Source: Chryseobacterium sp. MYb264 (GTDB taxonomy: Bacteria; Bacteroidota; Bacteroidia; Flavobacteriales; Weeksellaceae). Taken from it: 64,000 nucleotides of DNA. The stretch covers positions 4,588,001-4,652,000 of the forward strand of contig NZ_CP142422.1 in the NCBI RefSeq assembly GCF_035974275.1, in the 5' to 3' direction. Under the pieces are notes generated by a model that did no database searches, had not been told where the DNA came from, and saw only the letters and a list, made by a program, of their open reading frames with translations. The translations under genes were made by a program, and so were the position numbers. Below, piece after piece: positions 17,554-26,800 of the stretch (position 1 is the stretch's first letter; each line of letters opens with the position of its first letter).

Positions 17554-17820
17554 CACGAATGCACCTATATTTTTATTTCCCACAGATATACGGATTCTCA
17601 CAGATGATGCTGCTGATATTTTTTTGTTTAATCTCAGTGATCTCTGATAAGTAGGATGGCCTGGTAAGCCTGCCAACGATTAGCAGTTGTCAAAAACCTT
17701 GGAGAACATAGTGTTTAATATGTAAAGTGTAAGGAAAAAATCTGCATCATTTGCAAAATCTGCGAGAGTAACAAAAAACGTTCTGATGAGTTAAACTTTT
17801 TGCTTAGTCCCCAACTTTTG
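17554..17820 (+). repeat. Dispersed intergenic repeat, copy 2
   Basis: Same order of conserved blocks as copy 1: CACGAATGCAC, TATTTTTATTTCCCACAGAT, TTTGCAAAATCTGCGAGAG and AGTCCCCAACTTTTG. Separated from copy 1 by about 48 bp, so they are tandem. Confidence 0.75.
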
Positions 17821-17867
17821 TACTTGATCCGTTTTGTATTTGATTCAGTTAAATGTAAAAAAATAAA

Positions 17868-17895
17868 AAAGTCTTACAAAAAAATGTAAGACTTT
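17868..17895 (-). terminator. Terminator of the tRNA-Ser gene
   Basis: Stem AAAGTCTTAC/GTAAGACTTT; on the minus strand it is followed by a T-rich run (TTTATTTTTTTAC). It lies 6 bp beyond the tRNA 3' end. Confidence 0.85.
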
Positions 17896-17901
17896 GATTT
17901 G

Positions 17902-17988
17902 CAGAGAGGAAGGGATTCGAACCCTCGATACAGTTACCCGTATACTACCTTTCCAGGGTAGCTCCTTCAACCACTCGGACACCTCTCT
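17902..17988 (-). tRNA. tRNA-Ser (GGA anticodon)
   Basis: 87 nt. The acceptor stem AGAGAGG pairs with CCTCTCT with discriminator G. D arm is TCCGAGTGGTTGAAGGA. The anticodon loop CTGGAAA carries GGA on a CTACC/GGTAG stem. A long variable arm (TACGGGTAACTGTA) is characteristic of tRNA-Ser. T arm is GAGGG-TTCGAAT-CCCTT. The genomic 3' end reads GCAA, so CCA is not fully encoded. Confidence 0.95.
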
Positions 17989-18046
17989 TTATATTTGAGA
18001 TTGCAAAAATAGAGTATTTTCTTGAATCTGCAAATAATTCGTTAAA

Positions 18047-19063
18047 TTACTTTGAAATTTCTCCACAAAGGCTTCTTGCGAAGTTATCGGCGAAGCTTCC
18101 GCGGTAATTCGGGTTGTCGATTAAGTGCATGGCTTTGGTGATGGCACTTTCCGCAGTAATATCTTTTCCGCTGATGGCACCGATTCTGGAGAATATATTG
18201 CTGTTTTCGTATTTCCCAAACGAAATACCTCCTGAAATACACTGGCTTACCACCACGATCTCAGTTCCGTTATTTCTTATTTGCTGAAGCGTTTCCACTG
18301 TTTTCTCACTGCTGAAAATCGTTCCGGAACCGAAAACCTGGAGGATAAGAACTTTCATCGTAGGAATTTCTTTAAAGTGATTCAGATTCATGCCCGGAAA
18401 AATTCTCCAGAAAATAATATCTTCAGAAATATGATCGTCTACATGAAATTCAATTCTCGGATCACAACGATGCAAATTATCTTTAATAATATTTAAATGA
18501 ACTCCCGATTGCCCAAGAATAGGGTAGTTGGGGCTTGAATAAGCGTCAAAATACTCCGCAGAATACTTCAATGTACGGTTTCCTCTCAATAATTTATATT
18601 CAAAATAAATGGCCACTTCCTGAATAACCGCATCATTTTGCTCGTATAAACTGGCATAGTAAAGACTGGTGAGAAGATTTTCCTTTGCGTCCGTTCTTAA
18701 ATCTCCAATGGGAAGTTGTGAACCGGTTAAAATAACTGGCTTTGTCAAACCTTTCAGCATAAAACTTAATGCAGACGCGGTATATGACATGGTATCTGTT
18801 CCGTGAAGAATTAAAAATCCGTCATATTGATGGTAATTTTTATGAATGTAATGAGCAATGATTTTCCATTCCTCGGGGCCCATGTCTGAAGAATCCAGCG
18901 GTTTTTCAAAAGGATGAACGAAAACTTCACACTCCATAAGCTTCATTTCGGGCATTTTCTCAAAAATATTTCCAAAATCAAAGGCGCGAAGGCTTCCGGT
19001 TTCATAATCTTTTTCCATACCAATGGTTCCACCAGTATAAATAAGCAGGACTTTACGTTTCAT
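18047..19063 (-). CDS. ansA: Type I L-asparaginase
   Basis: 338 residues, full family length. Both catalytic-Thr motifs of the asparaginase/glutaminase fold are visible: YTGGTIGME near residue 10 and LHGTDTMSYTA near 90, followed by PVILTGSQLPIGDLRTDAKENL. No signal peptide, which fits the cytoplasmic type I enzyme converting L-asparagine to aspartate and ammonia. Located just upstream of tRNA-Ser on the same strand and divergent from trmH. Confidence 0.95.
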   Translation of the reverse strand: MKRKVLLIYTGGTIGMEKDYETGSLRAFDFGNIFEKMPEMKLMECEVFVHPFEKPLDSSDMGPEEWKIIAHYIHKNYHQYDGFLILHGTDTMSYTASALSFMLKGLTKPVILTGSQLPIGDLRTDAKENLLTSLYYASLYEQNDAVIQEVAIYFEYKLLRGNRTLKYSAEYFDAYSSPNYPILGQSGVHLNIIKDNLHRCDPRIEFHVDDHISEDIIFWRIFPGMNLNHFKEIPTMKVLILQVFGSGTIFSSEKTVETLQQIRNNGTEIVVVSQCISGGISFGKYENSNIFSRIGAISGKDITAESAITKAMHLIDNPNYRGSFADNFARSLCGEISK

Positions 19064-19216
19064 TTTTTACTTTTATTAAAGAATTTGAATTTCTTTCAGG
19101 TTCAGAATTTCAAAATTACGTTAATTTGCAAAGATTTGAAAATGAATGAAACGCCAATGACAAAATTTAAGTCATGATTGCAGCTTTTCCATTCTATTAT
19201 TGAAAAAAATAACTAA

Positions 19217-19894
19217 ATGCAGAAAGATTTAGAACAGACGTTTGAGTATTTAAAACAGTTTTTAACAGAGGAAAGATTAACGAAAATAGAGCATTTTTCT
19301 CAGGAAAGTTCAGATTTTGTGCTTCCGGTGGTAGAAGATGTGTATCAGTTCAGAAATGCGGCGGCCATTGTACGTTCTGTAGAAGCTTGCGGATTTCATA
19401 AGGTGGTGGCTTTGCAGGAAGAATATAGTTTTGAACCCAACCTTCGTGTTACAAAAGGTGCCGATACCTGGGTTGAGGTAGAAAAGCTTCCCCGAAATAT
19501 GGAATCTTTTCAGAAAATAAAAGACAGAGGATACAAAATTGTTGCTGTTTCGCTGGAAAATAATGCGAAAATGTTGCCTGAATATGAAATTACAGAACCT
19601 ATTGCCTTGGTTTTTGGAACCGAAATGGAAGGGGTTTCTAAAGAAATTCTTGAGTTTGCAGATGAGACATTAGCGATTCCGATGTATGGTTTTACAAGAA
19701 GTTTTAATGTTTCTGTGGCGGCTTCCATTTGTATGTACGAACTGAAGCAAAAGCTGATAAAATCTGATATTGATTATAAGTTGAATGAAGAAAAATTATT
19801 GAGAATGAAAATTCTTTGGGCAGTTAATTCGATGAGAAGTGGCCAGCAGATTTTTGAAAAATATTTGAGAGAAAATAATATTGATTGGAAATAA
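19217..19894 (+). CDS. trmH: SpoU/TrmH-family tRNA 2'-O-ribose methyltransferase
   Basis: 225 residues of the SPOUT class. Motif 1 is RNAAAIVRSVEACGF (about 50-65), motif 2 LVFGTEMEGVSKEIL (about 135) and motif 3 IPMYGFTRSFNVSVAASICMYE (about 155-175), forming the knotted SAM site. The C-terminal tail after 180 is basic and helical as in TrmH, which methylates G18 of tRNAs. Its terminator is interrupted by an IS. Confidence 0.9.
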   Translation: MQKDLEQTFEYLKQFLTEERLTKIEHFSQESSDFVLPVVEDVYQFRNAAAIVRSVEACGFHKVVALQEEYSFEPNLRVTKGADTWVEVEKLPRNMESFQKIKDRGYKIVAVSLENNAKMLPEYEITEPIALVFGTEMEGVSKEILEFADETLAIPMYGFTRSFNVSVAASICMYELKQKLIKSDIDYKLNEEKLLRMKILWAVNSMRSGQQIFEKYLRENNIDWK

Positions 19895-19917
19895 TGAAAA
19901 AGGAGACTGTTATTGAG

Positions 19918-21660
19918 GAGGGCACTGAAAAACCCCGTTCATATAGAATTACCAATTGATTTGGAGTTAGAATTAAGAGTTTATTACGAAAATTAAACCT
20001 TCGTAATAAGCTTTTTTTCTTTTTTTCAGTATCAAATTTTTGAGGTTTAACGGGATTGATATTGCGCCACGCCTGCGATGTTTATAAAAGACGGAGTATA
20101 GATCGATTTCTCTATATTAATTTCAGGATTCTCTTCAAATTGACAGTGAAAATAGCCATTGCACCCTGCATTTGCATATTTTCAATACCATTTGCAATCG
20201 CCCTGTCGTAGCCGTGTACGTTTTTAAGCTCGCTGTTTTTGGCTTCGATTTTATAGCGGTGTTTCGATTTTTCTTTGTAATAATCGCTTTCCTGAAAAAT
20301 CATTTGCTCCTTATGTAAGTCTGATTTTATGGAAACCGAATAAGTTTTAGATTTTGCTCCTTCTTTATAACATCCTTCTTTTAATGGGCAAACCTTGCAT
20401 TTTTCAATATCAAAATAATAGGTATCCACTTGATTTCCGCCTACGTGTTTCTTCCCGCCACGAGCTTTGCGAATCGCCAAATGCCCTGCAGGACACACAA
20501 AACGGTCGGCATCTTTATTGTAATCAAAACGGTCTTCATCTTTTCGAAAACCCTGGGTGATGGAAGGATTAAGTCTGGCTACTATTTTAATATTTTGTTC
20601 GCCCGCAATTTTCAGATTTTCTTTTCCGCTGTAAGCAGCGTCACCAATGATGGCATCTACCTCCATCCCGTTGTCCTGGCTCATCTGCAGTAATTTTGGC
20701 AGTTCCGGGCCGTCGCCTTTTTCTCCCGAAGTTACCACGGCCGCCGTAATAATCCGCTCTTCGCTCATCGCCAAGTGCGTTTTGTATCCGAAAAAAGAAC
20801 TGTCAGCCGATTTGTGACCCGTTTTAGCGTCGGCATCTTTTGAAAAAACCATCTGCTCCCCGGTGTCTCTCACTGTTTCCTTCAAAAGATTCAGCTTCTC
20901 CTTTACAGCAGGAATCTCCCTGATAGAAGCTTCGTTTTCAATGCGTTTTTCGAGTTCTCTGCAATAATCCAATTCTTTGTTTAAATCATTTTCAATATTT
21001 TTTGAGGGCATTTTAGTTTTAAATTCTTCATCAAACTGATAAACGGTCTTGCGAAGCAGTTTTGAGCGCTCCCGCAATACTTCTATCGTTGAAAAAGGAT
21101 TGCTCATCGACAAGGTGTGAGTGGCATCTACAATGATGGATCTGGATTTGATGATGCCTTTTTCAATCGCAATACTCACGGTTTTACCAATGAGCAAGCT
21201 TAAAAGATCACTATCTTTCAAACGCAGTTTTCTGAATTTTGTAAGGGAACTGGGATTGATTACATCTTCTTCCGGAGTCATATCCAAGAAATATTTAAAG
21301 GACATATCATACCGGGAACGCTCTACCACATCTACATCAGAAACTGTATAAATACTTTTTAAAAGCAGGTATTTAAACATCCGTACCGGACTTTCAGCAT
21401 TGCGACCATTGTTTAAGCAGTATTTGCTCAAAAGCTCATCATAGATGAAAGAAAAATCAATCAGCTCATTAATTTTTCTAAGAAGGTTTTCCTTCGGTAC
21501 AATTAAATCATACAAACCGGAATAGGCACTCAACGGAAGTTTTTCTTGCTGTATTAACATTTGCTTTGCTATTGAAATTTACATTGAAGATAAAAAAATA
21601 AGCAAAACTTTTAAAGTTTTGCTTATTTTTTTTAATGAAGTTTACTTTTTCAGTGCCCTC
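19918..21660 (-). mobile_element. IS1182-type insertion sequence, 1743 bp
   Basis: Perfect 15-bp terminal inverted repeats GAGGGCACTGAAAAA at both ends. An 8-bp target duplication TTATTGAG flanks it at 19910-19917 and 21661-21668. It holds one intact transposase plus inward terminator-like hairpins near both ends (TTATTACGAA/TTCGTAATAA at 19981-20009; AGCAAAACTT/AAGTTTTGCT at 21601-21623), which would insulate it from read-through. Confidence 0.93.
20112..21560 (-). CDS. IS1182-family transposase
   Basis: 482 residues. N-terminal DUF772 region (NGRNAESPVRMFKYLLLKSI, PSSLTKFRKLRLKD), DDE core with IIVDATHTLS, GDAAYSGKENLK and a late Glu in KIEAKNSELKNVHGYDRA, plus a Cys cluster (CKVCPLKEGCYKEG, about 390-405) typical of the IS1182 group. 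It appears complete. Confidence 0.94.
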   Translation of the reverse strand: MLIQQEKLPLSAYSGLYDLIVPKENLLRKINELIDFSFIYDELLSKYCLNNGRNAESPVRMFKYLLLKSIYTVSDVDVVERSRYDMSFKYFLDMTPEEDVINPSSLTKFRKLRLKDSDLLSLLIGKTVSIAIEKGIIKSRSIIVDATHTLSMSNPFSTIEVLRERSKLLRKTVYQFDEEFKTKMPSKNIENDLNKELDYCRELEKRIENEASIREIPAVKEKLNLLKETVRDTGEQMVFSKDADAKTGHKSADSSFFGYKTHLAMSEERIITAAVVTSGEKGDGPELPKLLQMSQDNGMEVDAIIGDAAYSGKENLKIAGEQNIKIVARLNPSITQGFRKDEDRFDYNKDADRFVCPAGHLAIRKARGGKKHVGGNQVDTYYFDIEKCKVCPLKEGCYKEGAKSKTYSVSIKSDLHKEQMIFQESDYYKEKSKHRYKIEAKNSELKNVHGYDRAIANGIENMQMQGAMAIFTVNLKRILKLI

Positions 21661-21678
21661 TTATTGAGTCTCCTTTTT

Positions 21679-22374
21679 TTATATTAAATTGTAATAATTC
21701 CAAGCTGCTACAAAGATGCCTGCCGTTTCCGTTCGCAATCTTTGGTTTCCTAATGAAACTGCTTTCACATTATTTTCAGCCAAAAACAAAATTTCTTTTT
21801 CCGAAAAATCTCCTTCAGGACCAATAAAGAACGTTACATTTTCCAATGCTGGAATTTCTTTCAAATCAATTCTTTCTAAATTCTCATGACAGTGCGCCAC
21901 AAAAGTTGTTTCTGAATCTATATTCTTCAGAAAATCCTGAATTTTAATAATATCATTAATAACAGGAAAATGAAATCTCAAACTTTGTTTTGAAGCGGCA
22001 ACAGCTTGCTTTCTCAGTTTATCGATGTTGATATTTTTACGTTCTGTTTTTTCGGTTTGTAAAATGGTGATCTCAGAAATTCCCATTTCCACGGCTTTTT
22101 CTACAAAAAACTCAATACGGTCAATATTTTTCGTTGGAGCAATCGCAATATGAAGCTTTGAACTGAAATTTGGTAAATCTGTCTTTATTTCTGAAACTTC
22201 AATATTCGCCTTTTTTCCTTCAATCATTAATGTTCCGGAAGCCAGATTTCCTTTTCCGTCCGTTAAATGAATTTCCTCTCCATTTTTCATTCGAAGAACT
22301 TTTACAATGTGTTGCTGCTCTTCATCGTTAATGATTGCTTTTCCGTTATTTATTTCTCCAAAAAAAAGTTTCAT
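21679..22374 (-). CDS. rsmE: 16S rRNA m3U1498 methyltransferase
   Basis: 231 residues. N-terminal PUA-like part (KVLRMKNGEEIHLTDGKGN, about 25-50) then SPOUT domain with IAPTKNIDRIEFFVEKAVEMG, FFIGPEGDFSEKEI and SLGNQRLRTETAGIFVAAW, the SAM-binding knot. Length and motif order match RsmE, which methylates N3 of U1498 in 16S rRNA. Convergent with trmH. Confidence 0.94.
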   Translation of the reverse strand: MKLFFGEINNGKAIINDEEQQHIVKVLRMKNGEEIHLTDGKGNLASGTLMIEGKKANIEVSEIKTDLPNFSSKLHIAIAPTKNIDRIEFFVEKAVEMGISEITILQTEKTERKNINIDKLRKQAVAASKQSLRFHFPVINDIIKIQDFLKNIDSETTFVAHCHENLERIDLKEIPALENVTFFIGPEGDFSEKEILFLAENNVKAVSLGNQRLRTETAGIFVAAWNYYNLI

Positions 22375-22424
22375 AGGTAAAATATTTAGAATCTGCCTGG
22401 ATTTTATTGATAAGTGATTGATTC

Positions 22425-22832
22425 TTAAAAATAAATTTCATTCTCGCTTAAAAATGCGACTCCGGTTTTTATTGTGGTGTAAATATCACCCTCGCAATCA
22501 CGGTAGGTACACGCATAAATTTCTTCAACCCAAAGATTATTCAGGAAAATAAGATTCAGATATTCTTTTTTTCTTAAATTATTTTTAATTGACAGATAAT
22601 CGCCTTCTTTTGGTTCATATTCAAAACTAAAAACGTTCTCTGAGTTTATTTTCTCAATAATTTCTTCCTTGATATTCTGAATAAATCCTGTTTCTGAGCC
22701 GATCATTTCAAAACTTTCGTCAAACTCGTCAGTAACTTCATTTTTCCCGGTTATCGTTTCTAAAACCCAGTAATATTTTGAATTTTTTTTAGAATGCTTT
22801 TCGAGTATTTTTTCTTCTAACAGTATTCTCAT
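22425..22832 (-). CDS. Hypothetical protein overlapping tsaD
   Basis: 135 residues, acidic and Lys/Glu rich, beginning MRILLEEKILEKH and ending SENEIYF. No signal peptide or membrane segment. It overlaps the tsaD stop by 4 bp (22829-22832), so it is translationally coupled to tsaD. The pattern YWVLETITG...VWEIYAC-like strands suggests a small beta-rich domain, but no family is recognised. Confidence 0.8.
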   Translation of the reverse strand: MRILLEEKILEKHSKKNSKYYWVLETITGKNEVTDEFDESFEMIGSETGFIQNIKEEIIEKINSENVFSFEYEPKEGDYLSIKNNLRKKEYLNLIFLNNLWVEEIYACTYRDCEGDIYTTIKTGVAFLSENEIYF

Positions 22833-23845
22833 AAATCATATTTTGAAGTGGCAGAGGTTCTCAAATCGGTAAATTCTCCTCTTTCAAATTTCAATTGCGC
22901 CACCATGGCAATCATTGCAGCATTATCGGTTGTATATTCAAACTTAGGAATATAGATGTTCCAGCCTAGTTTTTCATGATTGTTCTGCATTACTTTTCGC
23001 AATTCAGAATTAGCAGAAACGCCGCCGGCAATGGCAACTTCTTTTACATTTAAATCTTTTGCCGCTTTTTCCAGTTTAGCCATTAAAATTTCAATAATGG
23101 TTTTTTGTACAGAAGCACAAAGATCAATTAAATTATTTTTAATAAAATCAGGGTCTTTTTTAACTTCTTTTTGTATAAAATATAATACAGAAGTCTTGAT
23201 TCCACTGAAAGAATAATCGTAATTCTCTAATTTTGGTTTATTAAATTTAAAAGCATCCGGGTTTCCCTCTTTGGCCAGTCTGTCAATAATGGACCCTGCC
23301 GGATAATCTAAATCGAAGATTTTTCCGATTTTATCGAATGCTTCTCCTGCTGCATCATCAATGGTTTTACCAATGATTTCCATGTCGAAATAATCTTTCA
23401 CCAAAACAATCATCGTATGCCCTCCGCTTACCGTAAGACATAAAAAAGGAAATTTGGGCGGCATAGGATTTGCATCCTCAATGAAATGCGCTAAAATATG
23501 CGCCTGGAGGTGGTTTACTTCAATTAACGGGACATCTAAACTCATAGCCAATGACTTAGCAAATGAGGTGCCCACAAGAAGTGAACCTAAAAGTCCGGGA
23601 CCACGTGTAAATCCTATAGCAGAAATTGCATTTTGTTGTATATTTGCTTTGGTTAAAGATTTTTCAACAACGGGGATGATATTCTGCTGATGCGCGCGCG
23701 ATGCCAGTTCAGGAACTACACCGCCATATTCTTTATGGATGGCCTGAGTCGCAGCGATATTCGAAAGAATAGAATTTCCCTTGATGATAGCTGCTGATGT
23801 ATCGTCGCAGGACGATTCAATACCTAAAATTATAGAGTCGCTCAT
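22829..23845 (-). CDS. tsaD: tRNA threonylcarbamoyladenosine synthase subunit TsaD
   Basis: 338 residues from ATG 23845 (MSDSIILGIESSCDDTSAA). A longer frame to 23887 would overlap the divergent gene and lacks support. ASKHA-type motifs are present: GIESSCDDTS at the N-terminus, NHLQAHILAHF (metal-binding His pair, about 110), CLTVSGGHTMI, and VAIAGGVSANSELR. It transfers threonylcarbamoyl to A37 of ANN-decoding tRNAs with TsaB/E. Divergent from tamB with only 4 bp between the start codons. Confidence 0.96.
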   Translation of the reverse strand: MSDSIILGIESSCDDTSAAIIKGNSILSNIAATQAIHKEYGGVVPELASRAHQQNIIPVVEKSLTKANIQQNAISAIGFTRGPGLLGSLLVGTSFAKSLAMSLDVPLIEVNHLQAHILAHFIEDANPMPPKFPFLCLTVSGGHTMIVLVKDYFDMEIIGKTIDDAAGEAFDKIGKIFDLDYPAGSIIDRLAKEGNPDAFKFNKPKLENYDYSFSGIKTSVLYFIQKEVKKDPDFIKNNLIDLCASVQKTIIEILMAKLEKAAKDLNVKEVAIAGGVSANSELRKVMQNNHEKLGWNIYIPKFEYTTDNAAMIAMVAQLKFERGEFTDLRTSATSKYDL

Positions 23846-23849
23846 AATA

Positions 23850-26800
23850 ATGGCAAAGTTAGAGAATAATAACGAGAATGAGAACAAAAAATCAGTAGCT
23901 GGTAACTTAGGGGATCAGGTACATAAGGCTGTGGAAAATGCTGAAGGGGTTGTAAAAGAGACTGTTAAAGGTGCGTCTGAGCTGGCATCAGATGCCATTC
24001 ATCATCCCGTGGAAACAGCTGAAGAGTTTGGTAAACAGGCGATAAAAGATGTTACCAGCTATTCCTGGTGGGCTAAATTATTACTCATTCTTTTTTGGCT
24101 GGGATTTGGTCTTATCACAGCAATTATCATTATTATCAATCTTCCGATCACCAAACAATGGGCTGCCGATCAGGCTTTGCAATTGGTTAATCGAGATTTT
24201 AAGGCACAAATGTCTACCGAAAGTGTTGAGGTTAATTTTTTCGGGAATGTAAAGATCAAAGGGTTGAAAATAAAAGATAATAAAGGGCTTGATTTTATTA
24301 CGGCTAAAGAATTTATTGCCAATTCAGATTGGTTTTCATTAGCAAAGAATGTTGGCAAAAACAACTCTTTAAGTTTTAATTCTTTAACCTTAAAAAATGC
24401 AGACGTAAAAGTAATCACTTATAAAGGTGACAGTATTTCCAACTTTATCCGTTTTACCCAGTTATTCGACAGTGGGAAAAAGCATGATCCGAATAAGCCT
24501 CCTTTTCAGTTAAATTCACGATTACAGATTCTTGATTCTAAGGTTTCTATTGTTAATTTAAACTCTCCCGGAGATAAAGGAGAATGGCTGACGGCAACAA
24601 ATTTTAACCTGAAAGCGCCTAACGTAAAAGTAAACGGCGCCAATATCTCTGCCATCATCAATAATATGTCTTTCACCACAAAAAGGTGGGGTAAATCTCA
24701 TTTGGTGGATACTTTTTCCACGGAATTATCCATGACGCCGGATTTTCTTTTTCTTAAAGATTTAACATTAAATACCGATCACTCGCTGTTGCAGGGAGAT
24801 ATTAAATTTAATCTTCATAAAGGTTCTTGGGCGGACTTTGCAGACCGTGTCCGTTGGGATATGAATCTTGAACAGGGAAGCCAATTGAGCGGGTATGACA
24901 TCAGTTATTTTGTGACGAATTGGGATAATTTTATTCCTTTCAATGTGTCCGGAAAAATGACAGGCCCATTAAATAAATTTTCTCTCGAAAACTTCCATAT
25001 CAGTAATCCAACGGTGAATATTGCCACCAAAACCATGAAGGTGAATAATTTACTGAAAGGTAATTTTTTGATTGAAACCAATAACCTGTCTGCGGATTTT
25101 ACCTACAAAGATCTAAAAGCAATGATGCCGGCATTTATTTCTATCAAAATGAAAAATTTTGCGGATGATTTCGGTAAATTAAAATATAACGGTACGGCAA
25201 AAGTGAACCCTGAACAGGTGTATGTGGAAAACGGAAATTTGATGACGGGAATTGGTCAGGCGAAAATTACAAAATTCTCCCTGACAGATTACAGCACCGC
25301 TATTCCTAAATTTACGGGTCTCGCAGAAGTAAAAGATTTGAATACTTCGGTTATTACTAAAAATAAAACGGTAGGTCTTATTTCAGGAAGGTTTGACATC
25401 AACGGACAAAGTTTTGATGTCAACACCATGAAACTAACCACAAAATCTCAGATCACAAGCATCGAAATCATGGATAAAGAAATTAATAATCTTTATCTGG
25501 ATGGTGTACTCGATCATAAAAAATACAACGGACTCATTACGATTAATGATGAACAGGCAAAAGCTGCGATTAAAGGTTTAATTGATTTCAGTACCTCACG
25601 AGTGGCAATGAATGTTGATGCGGATGTGAGTTATTTAAATATGAATTATTTTACCAATAAGCCGGGAAACCAAATCGTGAGCGGAAAAGTGGTTGGTAAA
25701 ATGTCGATGTCTTCTATTAATGATTTAACGCTTGATGTGGAAGCCAATAGTTTAAATTTTGTAACGGCTACTCAAAAATATAATATTCCGAGTGCAAAGC
25801 TGAAGACTTTTGTGGAAGGAGGAAACCGAGTGATTGATGTGGATGCGCCGGGAGCTGCTAACGGGAAAATTTCAGGACGTTATAATCTTGCTGATTTAGC
25901 AGGAATGGTGGAAAATGGTTTAGGAAAAATTTTGGTAGGTCCACCGCCGAGAAAGCTCTACAGAGGGCAAAACTTTACGATGGGCTTTGATGTGGAGCAA
26001 GGTTTGGTTAATTATTTCTTACCAGATCTTCGAATTCCTAAAGGTGCAAAAGTAGAAGGTGAATACGACGGTAATTCAAATAATCTGATTCTTAATCTTG
26101 ATGCTGCTGCGTTGAAATATATGATGACCAAAACTGAGGAAATCACCGAAGCAGATAAAGCGCTGGCTGCTGCCAATCCTGATTATAAGTTAAATGACAG
26201 GGAGAACATCAGCAAAGACAGTGCAATGGTAGACAGTGTTGTGGTTAGAATTAATACAGCAAATCTCAGTGAGCAGTTGTATGCTCGTGTAAGTAGGCTT
26301 CAGTACAATAAAAATATTATCAAAGATCTTGTGTTAAGCGGTAAGAATGAAGATAATTCCACGTTGCATTTATCGACAACATTTAAACACGGAAGTCCTG
26401 AAGATGAGCTTGAAGATAATCTTAAAGTGTATGCCATAAATGTAGATCAGTCCACCAATGAAATTGGAGATTACGTTTTCAGGTTTGAACCTACCGAGGT
26501 GAAATTGAATAATGTAACCTGGGCAATAGATACCAGTCCCACGCTTAATCATTCTATTACGTATCGTAAAAAAACTTCGGATTTTGATATTCACAATCTC
26601 CGGATCTATTCTGATAACAGTGCTCTGCTTATTAAAGATGCTCAGTTTAAATCGATCAAGGATTTCTATGTAGAGGCTGATATCGACAATTTTGCAATCG
26701 AGAAACTCATGGAAATGCAGTCTGGAGGAAATTCGATGAATATTAAAGGATTAGCCAACGGAACTGTGAAGATCCGAATGGATAAAAGTACGTTGCAGCC

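Larger units (their letters stand above)
19903..21675 (+). terminator. Shared trmH/rsmE terminator, split in its loop by an IS
   Basis: Left arm GGAGACT (19902-19908) and right arm AGTCTCC-TTTTTTT (21667-21680) are separated by the IS at 19918-21660. Removing the IS and one copy of the 8-bp duplication TTATTGAG gives GGAGACT-GTTATTG-AGTCTCC followed by T7, a perfect bidirectional hairpin between the convergent genes trmH and rsmE. Confidence 0.85.
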
